A DNA stretch of 32,728 nt from an uncultured Victivallales bacterium (GTDB taxonomy: Bacteria; Verrucomicrobiota; Lentisphaeria; Oligosphaerales; JAFGRS01). Positions 9,184 to 15,753 of the stretch are shown piece after piece (the stretch's first letter is position 1; the number at the start of each line of letters is the position of its first letter). The translations under genes were made by a program, and so were the position numbers. The stretch lies in assembly GCA_903837355.1 (NCBI GenBank), contig CAILUI010000264.1, positions 1-32,728 on the forward strand, written 5' to 3'. Below the pieces are notes generated by a model that had not been told where the DNA came from, made no database searches, and saw only the letters and a program-made list of their open reading frames with translations.

Positions 9184-9669
9184 GTGTGTCGTACTCGGCT
9201 ATGCGGTATGGGCTGGCTGGCCGGCGTCCTGGCTCTGGTGGCGGTTGCGGCGGCCGAACCTGAGGGCTGGAGTACCGATTTCGAGCAGGCCAAGAAGACC
9301 GCAGCCGAGAAGAAGCTGCCCATTCTGATGGACTTCTCGGGGTCCGACTGGTGTATCTGGTGCCAGCGCCTTGACTCCGAGGTCTTTGGGCAGAAGGTGT
9401 TCAAGGACTACGCCAAGGACAACCTGGTCCTCTTCCTCGCCGATTTCCCGATGCGCGCCAAGCAGGCCGACGAGTTGCGCGTGCAGAACCGCAAGCTGCA
9501 GTCGAGTTACCGCGTGGCCGGTTACCCCACGGTGATCCTGGTGAACGCTCACGGTGAAGAGACCGCGCGCACGGGGTACGTGAAGGGTGGCGCGGAGGCC
9601 TATGTCGCGCATCTGAAGGAACTGCTCGGCGCCAAACAGGCGCACGCGCCGGCGCCGGCGGCGCCGTAA
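9184..9669 (+). CDS. Secreted thioredoxin-like protein with CIWC motif, 161 aa
   Basis: The protein has a thioredoxin fold of the thioredoxin_7/DUF255-like kind. It carries the active-site motif CIWC (C57-C60) in FSGSDWCIWCQRLDSEVF and the cis-proline loop AGYPTV. The N-terminus is a short basic segment, a hydrophobic stretch (GWLAGVLALVAVAAA) and an Ala cleavage site, so it is probably exported. Two cysteines lie in the signal peptide, but no clear lipobox is visible. I chose the GTG at 9184 because GGAGG at 9173-9177 lies 6 bases upstream; an upstream ATG at 9142 gives a poorer signal peptide. The likely role is reduction or exchange of disulfides in extracytoplasmic proteins. It precedes the aminotransferase by 154 bases on the same strand. 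The C-terminus is Ala/Pro-rich. Confidence 0.85.
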   Translation: MCRTRLCGMGWLAGVLALVAVAAAEPEGWSTDFEQAKKTAAEKKLPILMDFSGSDWCIWCQRLDSEVFGQKVFKDYAKDNLVLFLADFPMRAKQADELRVQNRKLQSSYRVAGYPTVILVNAHGEETARTGYVKGGAEAYVAHLKELLGAKQAHAPAPAAP

Positions 9670-9823
9670 GCGGACGCCAGTCCGCGGCCTCCTTGGCCGT
9701 TCCCTGCACCTTCCCTGCGCCGAACGGGGTTTCCACCTCTGCTCGCGGCGCTACAGTATCGCCGTGCGACGTGACGGTCAGGGTGTGGCGCTGAACGCCT
9801 TTCCGGCAACCAGGAGAGCAGGG

Positions 9824-11101
9824 ATGAGCAAGCTGGCCATCTATGGCGGTCCGAAGACGATCCAGGCGGGCGAGATCAAGCCGTGGCCGCCGATTGACCG
9901 GACGGATGAGGAGCTGGTGCTGAACGCGTTGCACGCCGAGAAACAGGCGCGCGGCGACCACAATATCGCCCTGGAGCAGGAGTTCGCCGCCTGGAACGGC
10001 AGCCGCTATGCGCTCTTCACCAACAGCGGCACCGCGGCGCTGCACATGGGGCTGGTAGGCTGCGGCGTCGGTGCCGGCGACCACGTTCTGGTGACGGCGT
10101 ACTCCTGGAGTTCCAGCGCTACCTGTATCCTGCACCACGACGCCATTCCGATCTTCGTCGACATCGACTTCGACACCATGAACATGGATATCGACAAGAT
10201 CGAGGCCGCGATCACGCCGCGGACCAAAGCTATCGTCGCGGTCAACCTGCATGGCCTGTCGCTGGATTTCGACCGCCTCCTGGCCGTGGCCCGGCGGCAC
10301 CACCTGAAGGTCGTTGAGGACTGCTGCCAGTCCCACGGCGCGCTGTTCAAGGGCCGTAAGGTGGGCACCTTCGGCGACGCGGCGGCGTTCAGCTTCAACC
10401 AGAACAAGTGCATGTGCTGCGGCGAGGGTGGCATGTTCGTCACCAACGACGAGCAGGTCTACCAGCAGGCCAGCCAGCTCTGGAGCTTCGGTGAGACCCG
10501 GCGGCCAGAGCAGTCGCGCGACTACCACGCCTACGCCCTGGGCTGGATGTACCGGAACAACGAACTGACGGCGGCCTTCGCCCGCGCCCAGTTGGCCAAG
10601 TACCCGCACCACTTCGAGATTCTGCGCGCCAATGGCGCCGTGCTCAACCGGCTGTTGCCGGGCACGCCCGCCCTGATCCTTCCCGTCGAGCCCCCCGGCC
10701 ACACGCACAATTGGTACAACTACAACCTCCGCATCGACTTCGAGGCCGCCGGCTGGACCGGCGACAAGCGCCAGTTCCGCGCCGCCGTCAACGCTGCCCT
10801 GAACGCCGAGGGCGTGCCCACCGCGGTCTGGCAGCAATTCATCCTGCCCGAAATGACCGTCTTCCAGGCCAGGAATGCCTATGGCGACGGCTATCCGTGG
10901 TCCATTCCAGGCGCCAACGAGGGCGTCGATTACAACCCGGCGCGCTTCCCCGTGGCGCAGCGCCACTGCGAGTCCTACATGGCCCTGGTCATGGCCTTGC
11001 GGGCGCCCAACGGCCCGGACCTCGCCGAGAGGATCGCCGGCGGCATCCGCAAGGTCTTCGAGAACATCGGCCAGATCGATCCGGACCGCATCCTCAAGTA
11101 G
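9824..11101 (+). CDS. DegT/DnrJ/EryC1/StrS family PLP aminotransferase, 425 aa
   Basis: This is a fold-type I PLP enzyme of the sugar aminotransferase/dehydratase family. It shows the phosphate-binding NSGTAALH near residues 67-74, the pyridine-nitrogen aspartate in VVEDCCQSHGA (D166), and the Schiff-base lysine K195 in FSFNQNKCMCCGEGG. Length is near the family norm of about 370-430. Known members transfer an amino group to keto-sugars for cell-surface glycans or antibiotics, and some dehydrate sugars instead. Lysine at 195 argues for the aminotransferase type. The ATG at 9824 is preceded by AGGAGA at 9812-9817; an in-frame ATG at 9764 lacks such a site. It ends only 10 bases before the next gene, so the two are probably cotranscribed. 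The cysteine-rich stretch beside the lysine (KCMCC) is unusual. No other sugar-nucleotide genes are adjacent, so the substrate is open. Confidence 0.92.
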   Translation: MSKLAIYGGPKTIQAGEIKPWPPIDRTDEELVLNALHAEKQARGDHNIALEQEFAAWNGSRYALFTNSGTAALHMGLVGCGVGAGDHVLVTAYSWSSSATCILHHDAIPIFVDIDFDTMNMDIDKIEAAITPRTKAIVAVNLHGLSLDFDRLLAVARRHHLKVVEDCCQSHGALFKGRKVGTFGDAAAFSFNQNKCMCCGEGGMFVTNDEQVYQQASQLWSFGETRRPEQSRDYHAYALGWMYRNNELTAAFARAQLAKYPHHFEILRANGAVLNRLLPGTPALILPVEPPGHTHNWYNYNLRIDFEAAGWTGDKRQFRAAVNAALNAEGVPTAVWQQFILPEMTVFQARNAYGDGYPWSIPGANEGVDYNPARFPVAQRHCESYMALVMALRAPNGPDLAERIAGGIRKVFENIGQIDPDRILK

Positions 11102-11111
11102 CGAGACCCGG

Positions 11112-12779
11112 ATGGATGCCTACAGGAATGTCGTCGTCACCGTGGACGGTGGGGGTGCTCCCGTACCGGGCGCGAGCTTACGTGCCCTGGCGGCCACCCT
11201 CCCCGGGCCACCGGGCAGCTACCAGCGCGCCGACCTGGTCCTGGGCGGCGACCTCTACCCGCGCCTGGTGAGCGCCGCGCCGGCCCTCCCCGACCTGATT
11301 GAGGTCAACACCGACCACCCGCCAGCGCCGCCCTCGGGGTGGGCGCGCGCCCTGCGCCGCCTGCTGGGGCTGATCATGGGCCTGCCTGCCGTCCGCTTCG
11401 ATTGGTGTGAGGCCGCGCCCGCCGTCCACACGCCGCCGGCGTACCGTGACCTGGTGCAAGGCGCCCTCCTGTGGAGTGTCTGGCCGGTGCTTCTGACCCT
11501 GGTGCATACCGTCGTGCTGCCCGTGGCGCGCACCAACGCACTCCTGCTGGACGCGCTGCTCATCGGCCTGCTGGCGCTCCTGGCCCGTTCGCAATGGCGC
11601 TCCACCTGCCGGGTCACGGCCGCCGGCTATGCCTGGCTGGGCCTTTGCCTAGGCCTTGTCGTGGGGCTCTGGATCGCGCCGCAGTGGACGGCCCTGGCCA
11701 CGACCCTCAGCATCCGCGTCTACGGCCTGGTGCAGCTGGTCGCGGCCGTGGTCCTGCTGGCGCTGACGGTCGAGATCGTGACGCGCATCTCCCGCGGCCG
11801 CATCTCCTGGCGTTGCGGGCTGGCCGGGCTCAGTGTGGCGGCCCTGCCGCTGCTGCTGCTGTCGCTGTTGGGGGCGGGCGTCTGGGCTCTGGGCCTGAAT
11901 GCGCTCCTGGCCGTGGGCAGTCCGCCCGCCTTGGAGGCGTTCAGAGCCTGGCAGCAAACCTACGCCGCAACGCTGGGCTACCACCTGGCGTCCGTCGAAT
12001 GGGCGGGGGCTGCCCTCACGACCCTCGTTGCCGCACTGGTCCTTGGCGGCGGCTGGCATGGCGCCCTGACGCGCCGCGGCGAGACCACGCGCCGGTGGCT
12101 CGCCGTCGTCTGGGTGGTCCTCCCGGTCGGCGCCGTGCTGCTGAGCCTCTACATCCTGCTGACCGCGCCCTATCTTGGCGCGCCGCTGGCGAAGCTGGCC
12201 CAGCGCTGGGGCGCCGCGGCAGATGTCACCACCATCTACACCTGGTCGGCGCTCCGCCTGCTGCCCTGGTTGCTGCTGCTGGCCACGCCGAACGGACGGC
12301 TGCTGGGTCTGTTCAGCGAGGTCGGCTTCTATCTCATGCCGGACCACGAGCCCGGCCTGTCTTCCCGCCAGGCCACCCGTGCTCGCTTCAGCCAACTGCT
12401 GCGCTTCCTCGATCGCGGCCGCTACGACCGCATCCACGTTCTGGCACGCCGCCAGGGCGCCATCATCGCCTTGGACGTGCTGCGGACGACCGACGCCAGC
12501 CAGCCCTTGACCCTGACGACTTTCGACAGCCCCGCCGGTCCGCTCTACGGCGACCTCCTCGACTGGCCACCTGCCGACGTCGGTAGTGCCGAATGGCGCA
12601 ATCTTTTCCGCCAGGACGACCCCCTCGGCGGTCCCGTCGGCGCGGCCGCTGTCGACCAGCCCTTGGGACCCGACGACCGCGGCGACGTCTGGTCGGACGC
12701 GGGGCTCGCCGAACGCGTGATCGAGGTCATGCGGGCGCCGTTGCCCGCACCGCCTGACCGTGTCAGTACTGGGCGATGA
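11112..12779 (+). CDS. Polytopic membrane protein with degenerate alpha/beta-hydrolase domain
   Basis: The 555-aa protein starts 10 bases after the aminotransferase. Residues 1-110 are soluble and 110-400 hold about seven or eight hydrophobic segments. Residues 410-545 resemble the C-terminal half of lipase-like alpha/beta hydrolases: YDRIHVLARRQGAIIALDVL (438-457), TFDSPAGPLYGDL, WRNLFRQDDPLGGPV, and DDRGDVWSD (521-529). In active relatives these read roughly V-x-x-H-S-Q-G, TxGSPL, WxNxxxxxDPIGxPV, and GHxxYWxD. Here the nucleophile Ser corresponds to Arg447, the preceding His to Arg446, and the catalytic His to about Arg523. The N-terminal HGxG-like position reads VDGGG (11-15). So the fold seems kept and the catalysis lost. 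Family placement rests on motif memory and needs a profile or structure search. The gene overlaps the convergent cupin gene by 17 bases. Function is unknown; a structural or regulatory role coupled to the aminotransferase is possible. Confidence 0.7.
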   Translation: MDAYRNVVVTVDGGGAPVPGASLRALAATLPGPPGSYQRADLVLGGDLYPRLVSAAPALPDLIEVNTDHPPAPPSGWARALRRLLGLIMGLPAVRFDWCEAAPAVHTPPAYRDLVQGALLWSVWPVLLTLVHTVVLPVARTNALLLDALLIGLLALLARSQWRSTCRVTAAGYAWLGLCLGLVVGLWIAPQWTALATTLSIRVYGLVQLVAAVVLLALTVEIVTRISRGRISWRCGLAGLSVAALPLLLLSLLGAGVWALGLNALLAVGSPPALEAFRAWQQTYAATLGYHLASVEWAGAALTTLVAALVLGGGWHGALTRRGETTRRWLAVVWVVLPVGAVLLSLYILLTAPYLGAPLAKLAQRWGAAADVTTIYTWSALRLLPWLLLLATPNGRLLGLFSEVGFYLMPDHEPGLSSRQATRARFSQLLRFLDRGRYDRIHVLARRQGAIIALDVLRTTDASQPLTLTTFDSPAGPLYGDLLDWPPADVGSAEWRNLFRQDDPLGGPVGAAAVDQPLGPDDRGDVWSDAGLAERVIEVMRAPLPAPPDRVSTGR

Positions 12780-13110
12780 AGGCCACCATCTCCAAGGGCT
12801 CGGCGCCGCAGTTCTCCACCGCGTGCGAGGCGCCGTTACCCGTCAGCACACTGTCGCCCGGACCGACCTCGACAACGGTGGTACCCTCGATGATCCGGCC
12901 ACGGCCGCGCAGCACGATGTAGACCTCCTCCTCCTGGTCGTGGCTGTGCGCACCTATGCTCGCCCCCGGCGGGATGACCAGACGGGCACACAGCCGCGTC
13001 TTCGCCTGCAGATCACCCTTCTTCCAGTAGTGCTCGATGTGGACCGTGCCCGTCCCACCGCGCATGTTCTGTCGCTCTTCCGTCTCGTAAGCGCCCTGCC
13101 GCCGAACCAT
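12763..13110 (-). CDS. Small cupin-domain protein, 115 aa
   Basis: This is a single-domain cupin barrel. Motif 1 is PGASIGAHSHDQEEEVYIVLRG with likely metal ligands H55, H57 and E61 or E62. Motif 2 is GPGDSVLTGNGASHAVEN with H96. Small cupins of this shape include sugar isomerases, dioxygenases and ligand-binding proteins, and the sequence does not decide between them. I chose the ATG at 13110 because GGAGGG (13122-13117 on the minus strand) lies 6 bases upstream; longer in-frame starts at 13152 and 13317 would add a low-complexity, Arg-rich leader. It is convergent with the membrane pseudo-hydrolase, overlapping it by 17 bases. No signal peptide is seen, so it should be cytoplasmic. Confidence 0.88.
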   Translation of the reverse strand: MVRRQGAYETEERQNMRGGTGTVHIEHYWKKGDLQAKTRLCARLVIPPGASIGAHSHDQEEEVYIVLRGRGRIIEGTTVVEVGPGDSVLTGNGASHAVENCGAEPLEMVAFIAQY

Positions 13111-13296
13111 GGACGACCCTCCGTGCTGGTTGATCACCGTCACCCACACCATACCGCGCTGCGTCCCGCCGGCCAACCGCCGCCGTCGCGGCCGCTGGCG
13201 ACGGCGACCCGGCGCCGATAGCGAACCGCCCCCCCGCTCGCGCTTGCGCCGGCCGTGAATGCCACCACAGTACGTGGTGAGTAGTGGCAACGGCTG

Positions 13297-13382
13297 GCCC
13301 GGGTGGCGGAATGGCATACGCGGCGGACTTAAAATCCGCTTCCCCTACGGGAATACGGGTTCGACTCCCGTCCCGGGCACCA
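13297..13382 (+). tRNA. tRNA-Leu (anticodon UAA), CCA encoded
   Basis: The cloverleaf folds well. The acceptor stem pairs GCCCGGG with CCCGGGC, and the D-stem pairs GCG with CGC. The anticodon stem pairs GCGGA with TCCGC around loop CTTAAAA (anticodon TAA at 13330-13332). A long variable arm pairs TTCCC with GGGAA, as in class II tRNAs, and the T-arm is ACGGG-TTCGACT-CCCGT. Discriminator A and a genomic CCA follow. It is the integration site of the element to its right. Confidence 0.97.
13323..13382 (+). repeat. attL: 60-bp direct repeat within tRNA-Leu
   Basis: These 60 bases run from the first base of the anticodon stem to the CCA end of the tRNA and are identical to 20871-20930. Identity stops sharply on both sides (G versus A before, G versus C after). 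This is the expected trace of site-specific integration into a tRNA 3' part, with the incoming copy restoring the gene. Confidence 0.93.
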
Positions 13383-13427
13383 GTTTTAGCTACAAACGCC
13401 TAGCGGTGCTAAGGCGTGCCCAATGTC

Positions 13428-13549
13428 TATTCGGTCACATTCCGTCACAGTACCCCGCATTCCGTCACAGCCTATGGCCAGGGCGGGCAGTATGAGCGCG
13501 TGCGCCGCGCCGGGCGCATTCCGTCACAATCACCCCGCATTCTGTCACA
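13428..13549 (+). repeat. Clustered 12-bp direct repeats (CATTCCGTCACA)
   Basis: CATTCCGTCACA occurs at 13438-13449, 13458-13469 and 13517-13528. A one-mismatch copy (CATTCTGTCACA) is at 13538-13549, and a partial copy (TATTCGGTCACA) is at 13428-13439. Copies lie in pairs 20-21 bases apart, about two helical turns, and two are preceded by CCCCG. Two roles are plausible: arm-type sites for the element's integrase and excisionase, or iterons for its replication protein. Confidence 0.75.
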
Positions 13550-13907
13550 GCGCCAGCGTTTGCGTCATAGGCGCCGGTACTGACGCTTTCGCCTACCGTG
13601 GCCAGCGACTGCCCGCCTGGCGAATGTCGGCGGCGGGTCCGTGTCAATGGCCGTGGCGGTAGAAACCGGTCTAGGACGGGCAGGGATTGGCACGGGGAGG
13701 AAAAGAAGAGCCCCGGCCATGGGCGCCGGCCCCGCGAGGGTGATGACACCACAGCGATGTCATTGCGTAAAGGCTACAGAAAACGGGTCCTACCGGGAGC
13801 CGGCGGCGGTGCCGGGGGTCAAGGGAGACCCCTGCCTTTGCGTGGGGCGTCTGCCAAAAGTGAAATGCTCCAAATCCCGGCCACACTCAAGCACTGGTCA
13901 GGCAGGA

Positions 13908-13943
13908 TCTCGCGCGGGAGCGGGCGCGCGCGCTAGCGCGAGA
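13908..13943 (-). terminator. Hairpin downstream of the Sel1 gene
   Basis: TCTCGCGC (13908-13915) and GCGCGAGA (13936-13943) make a perfect 8-bp stem around a 20-base GC-rich loop that itself contains GCGCTAGCGC. It begins 25 bases past the stop codon of the Sel1-repeat gene. No T-run follows on the minus strand, so this is a structural guess. Confidence 0.3.
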
Positions 13944-13967
13944 AACTTCACGCAGCAGGCGCCGGGG

Positions 13968-15338
13968 TCAGTACTTCCATAGCTCAAGCGTATCCCAGGC
14001 CTCGCCGGCCTGCTCCAGTCCGTTCTTGCGCGCTTCCCCAATCCAGCGCTTGGCCTGCGCGTAGTCTTTGTCCACGCCATCGCTGTTGTAGTACATGTAA
14101 CCAAGCAGGCACTGCGCCTTGGCCTCCCCCTGCCGTGCGGCCTTACCGAGCCACAGGACAGCCTCCGTCGAGTCTTTGGTCATCCCAAGACCGTTCAGGT
14201 ACGCGACGCCAAGGAGGCATTGCGCCGCAGCATGCCCCTGTTCTGCTGCTTTCCTGTACCACCGTGCGGCCTCGGCTTCGTCCGTGGCTACGCCTGCGCC
14301 GAAGTGGTGCATGCGCCCAAGGTTGAACTGCGCATCTGCGAGCCCCTGCTCTGCGGCCAACCGGTACCAGCGCACGGCCTCCGCGTCGTCCTTGGCAAGC
14401 CCTTCGCCCGTGTGGTACATGTTGCCGAGGTTGAACTGTGTTTGTGCGAGCCCCTGCTCTGCGGCCATGCGGAACCACCGTGCGGCCTCGGTTGCGTCCT
14501 TGGCCACCCCATCGCCTATCAGGTACATGTGGCCAACGATGAACTGGGCATCCGCAAACCCCTGCTCTGCGGCCATGCGGTACCACCTTGCGGCCTCCGT
14601 GGGGTCCTTGCGCACACCCTTACCTAGGTAGTAGGACTCCCCGAGTAGCAGTTGCGCCAGAACCAGGCCACCCTCGGCGGCCAGGCGGTAGAGCCGCGCT
14701 GCCTCCGCAGGATTCCTGGGCACACCGACGCCGTTTGCGTACTGGGTTCCGAGTGCATACTGCGATAGCGTATCGCCTTGCTTCACGGCCTTGCGGTACC
14801 ACCTTGCGGCCTCTGTGGGGTTCTCCTGAACGCCGTTACTGCCGAGGATATGCCAGCACCCGAGCAGGCGCTGTGCTCCCGAATGGCCTTGCTCTGCAGC
14901 CGCGCGGTACCACTCGACGGCCTTCACTGGGTCTTTGGTCACCCCGTCGCCAAACTGGTACGTCCGTCCGAGGTTGAACAGCGAAGCGGCGTAGGCCTTT
15001 CGTTCACGCCGGGCGGCCCGGATGTGGAGCATCCCCGCCACGACCAGCACCAGCAGCGCCGCGGACGCGGAGAGCACCACCCAGCGCCTGCTCCTCGATG
15101 GCGCCGCTACCGACAGGGCGCGGGGTTGCTGCGCGGGCAGTGTTGCGTCTTCTGCGGGCAGAAGCGTGATATCACTGTCGCAAGCGGGACACTTGGCCGC
15201 CGTCCCCAGAAGCTCGGAGCTTCCAGTGAGATCCTGGAAGCAGTGAGGACACCTGAAGTCCATCTCGTCCGCAGCACCCGGCGCCCTCCCCGAATCGCCC
15301 GACGAGTCGGCTTCCATGTACTGCCTTGGTCCTGCCAT
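13968..15338 (-). CDS. Zinc-ribbon, single-TM protein with nine Sel1 repeats, 456 aa
   Basis: Layout: a C4 zinc ribbon (C30, C33, C50, C53; CPHC and CPAC), a Pro/Ala/Ser linker, one membrane helix at about 86-106 flanked by basic residues (SRSRR before, RAARRERK after), then nine consecutive 36-residue Sel1-like repeats (about 115-443). Each repeat has the pattern AQxxLGxxYxxGxGVxKDxxEAxRWYRxAAEQG. Basic residues flank both sides of the helix, so topology is unclear; both the ribbon and the repeats could be cytoplasmic, or the repeats could lie outside. Sel1 repeats are alpha-alpha protein-interaction scaffolds. I chose the ATG at 15338 because a GGGGGGA-rich stretch precedes it; the open frame extends to 15392. 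This is the only obvious cargo of the tRNA-Leu element and is transcribed away from the replication operon. What it binds is unknown. Confidence 0.85.
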   Translation of the reverse strand: MAGPRQYMEADSSGDSGRAPGAADEMDFRCPHCFQDLTGSSELLGTAAKCPACDSDITLLPAEDATLPAQQPRALSVAAPSRSRRWVVLSASAALLVLVVAGMLHIRAARRERKAYAASLFNLGRTYQFGDGVTKDPVKAVEWYRAAAEQGHSGAQRLLGCWHILGSNGVQENPTEAARWYRKAVKQGDTLSQYALGTQYANGVGVPRNPAEAARLYRLAAEGGLVLAQLLLGESYYLGKGVRKDPTEAARWYRMAAEQGFADAQFIVGHMYLIGDGVAKDATEAARWFRMAAEQGLAQTQFNLGNMYHTGEGLAKDDAEAVRWYRLAAEQGLADAQFNLGRMHHFGAGVATDEAEAARWYRKAAEQGHAAAQCLLGVAYLNGLGMTKDSTEAVLWLGKAARQGEAKAQCLLGYMYYNSDGVDKDYAQAKRWIGEARKNGLEQAGEAWDTLELWKY

Positions 15339-15429
15339 CGCGGTGTCCCCCCGTCCTACGCGGTACACTACGATACCACGTCTCCACAGCACCGCAATCG
15401 CCCTGGCCAGCGCCAGGTTGCGGCCGGTA

Positions 15430-15753
15430 TCAGTTCAAGCCGGGCGGCCCTTCCTCGAATGCTGAGCAGACCCGCGGGGCGGCTGGCCAGCCATGTTCCC
15501 GGCGCCGGCCAGCGCGGCAGCCGCACCAGCCGAAAGCGGGAGTGTGCGGGTTCGGGTCAATGTGCAGACAGGCCCCACAGCGAACCGGCTTAGGCCCTGC
15601 GGCGCGAGTCTCTGGCCACCCGATTAACCCGATTAACCCAACTAACTCGGGTTCGGGGGGCAGTAAGTTGGGTAAGTTGGGTAAATCGGGCGGGGGGAGA
15701 GTCTCACCAGCGGCCCGGCGGCGTGCTTTCGCGATGGCGGCTTCAACGTCCAT
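15430..15753 (-). CDS. Small Cys/His-rich protein, possible zinc finger, 107 aa
   Basis: The C-terminal half holds CGACLHID (C59, C62, H64), WCGC (C77, C79) and RVCSAFE (C96), a spacing that suggests a small zinc-binding module. Similar short Cys-containing proteins occur in replication modules of integrative elements, but I cannot name a family. The ATG at 15753 has GGAAGGGG just upstream and lies 11 bases inside the end of the primase/DUF3987 gene, so translation is probably coupled and it is the last gene of that operon. The middle (residues about 22-46, PNLPNLLPP then LVGLIGLIG) is low-complexity because the DNA there forms a 29-bp inverted repeat. Function unknown. Confidence 0.65.
   Translation of the reverse strand: MDVEAAIAKARRRAAGETLPPPDLPNLPNLLPPEPELVGLIGLIGWPETRAAGPKPVRCGACLHIDPNPHTPAFGWCGCRAGRRREHGWPAAPRVCSAFEEGPPGLN
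15619..15690. repeat. 29-bp imperfect inverted repeat inside a gene
   Basis: The left arm (15619-15647) and right arm (15662-15690) pair at 24 of 29 positions around a 14-base loop. Each arm contains tandem short units: GATTAACCC twice on the left, AAGTTGGGT twice on the right. It is AT-rich relative to its surroundings and lies inside the small Cys/His gene, at the end of the replication operon. It could be a single-strand origin, a protein-binding palindrome or an mRNA hairpin. Confidence 0.7.

Larger units (their letters stand above)
13383..13967. other. Gene-free left end of the integrative element
   Basis: There are 585 bases without a convincing gene. Just after the tRNA is a bulged hairpin (ACGCCTAGC at 13396-13404 with GCTAAGGCGT at 13408-13417), possibly a terminator for the tRNA. 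Then come the 12-bp direct repeats at 13428-13549. The rest, about 13550-13900, has short open frames with biased composition and no recognisable protein; a small RNA cannot be excluded. A hairpin near 13908-13943 may end the Sel1 gene. Confidence 0.5.

Noticed and set aside
13641..13982. 113-codon + strand frame at the left end of the element
   Set aside because: Composition is biased, there is no ribosome site or recognisable domain, and it overlaps the end of the Sel1 gene.
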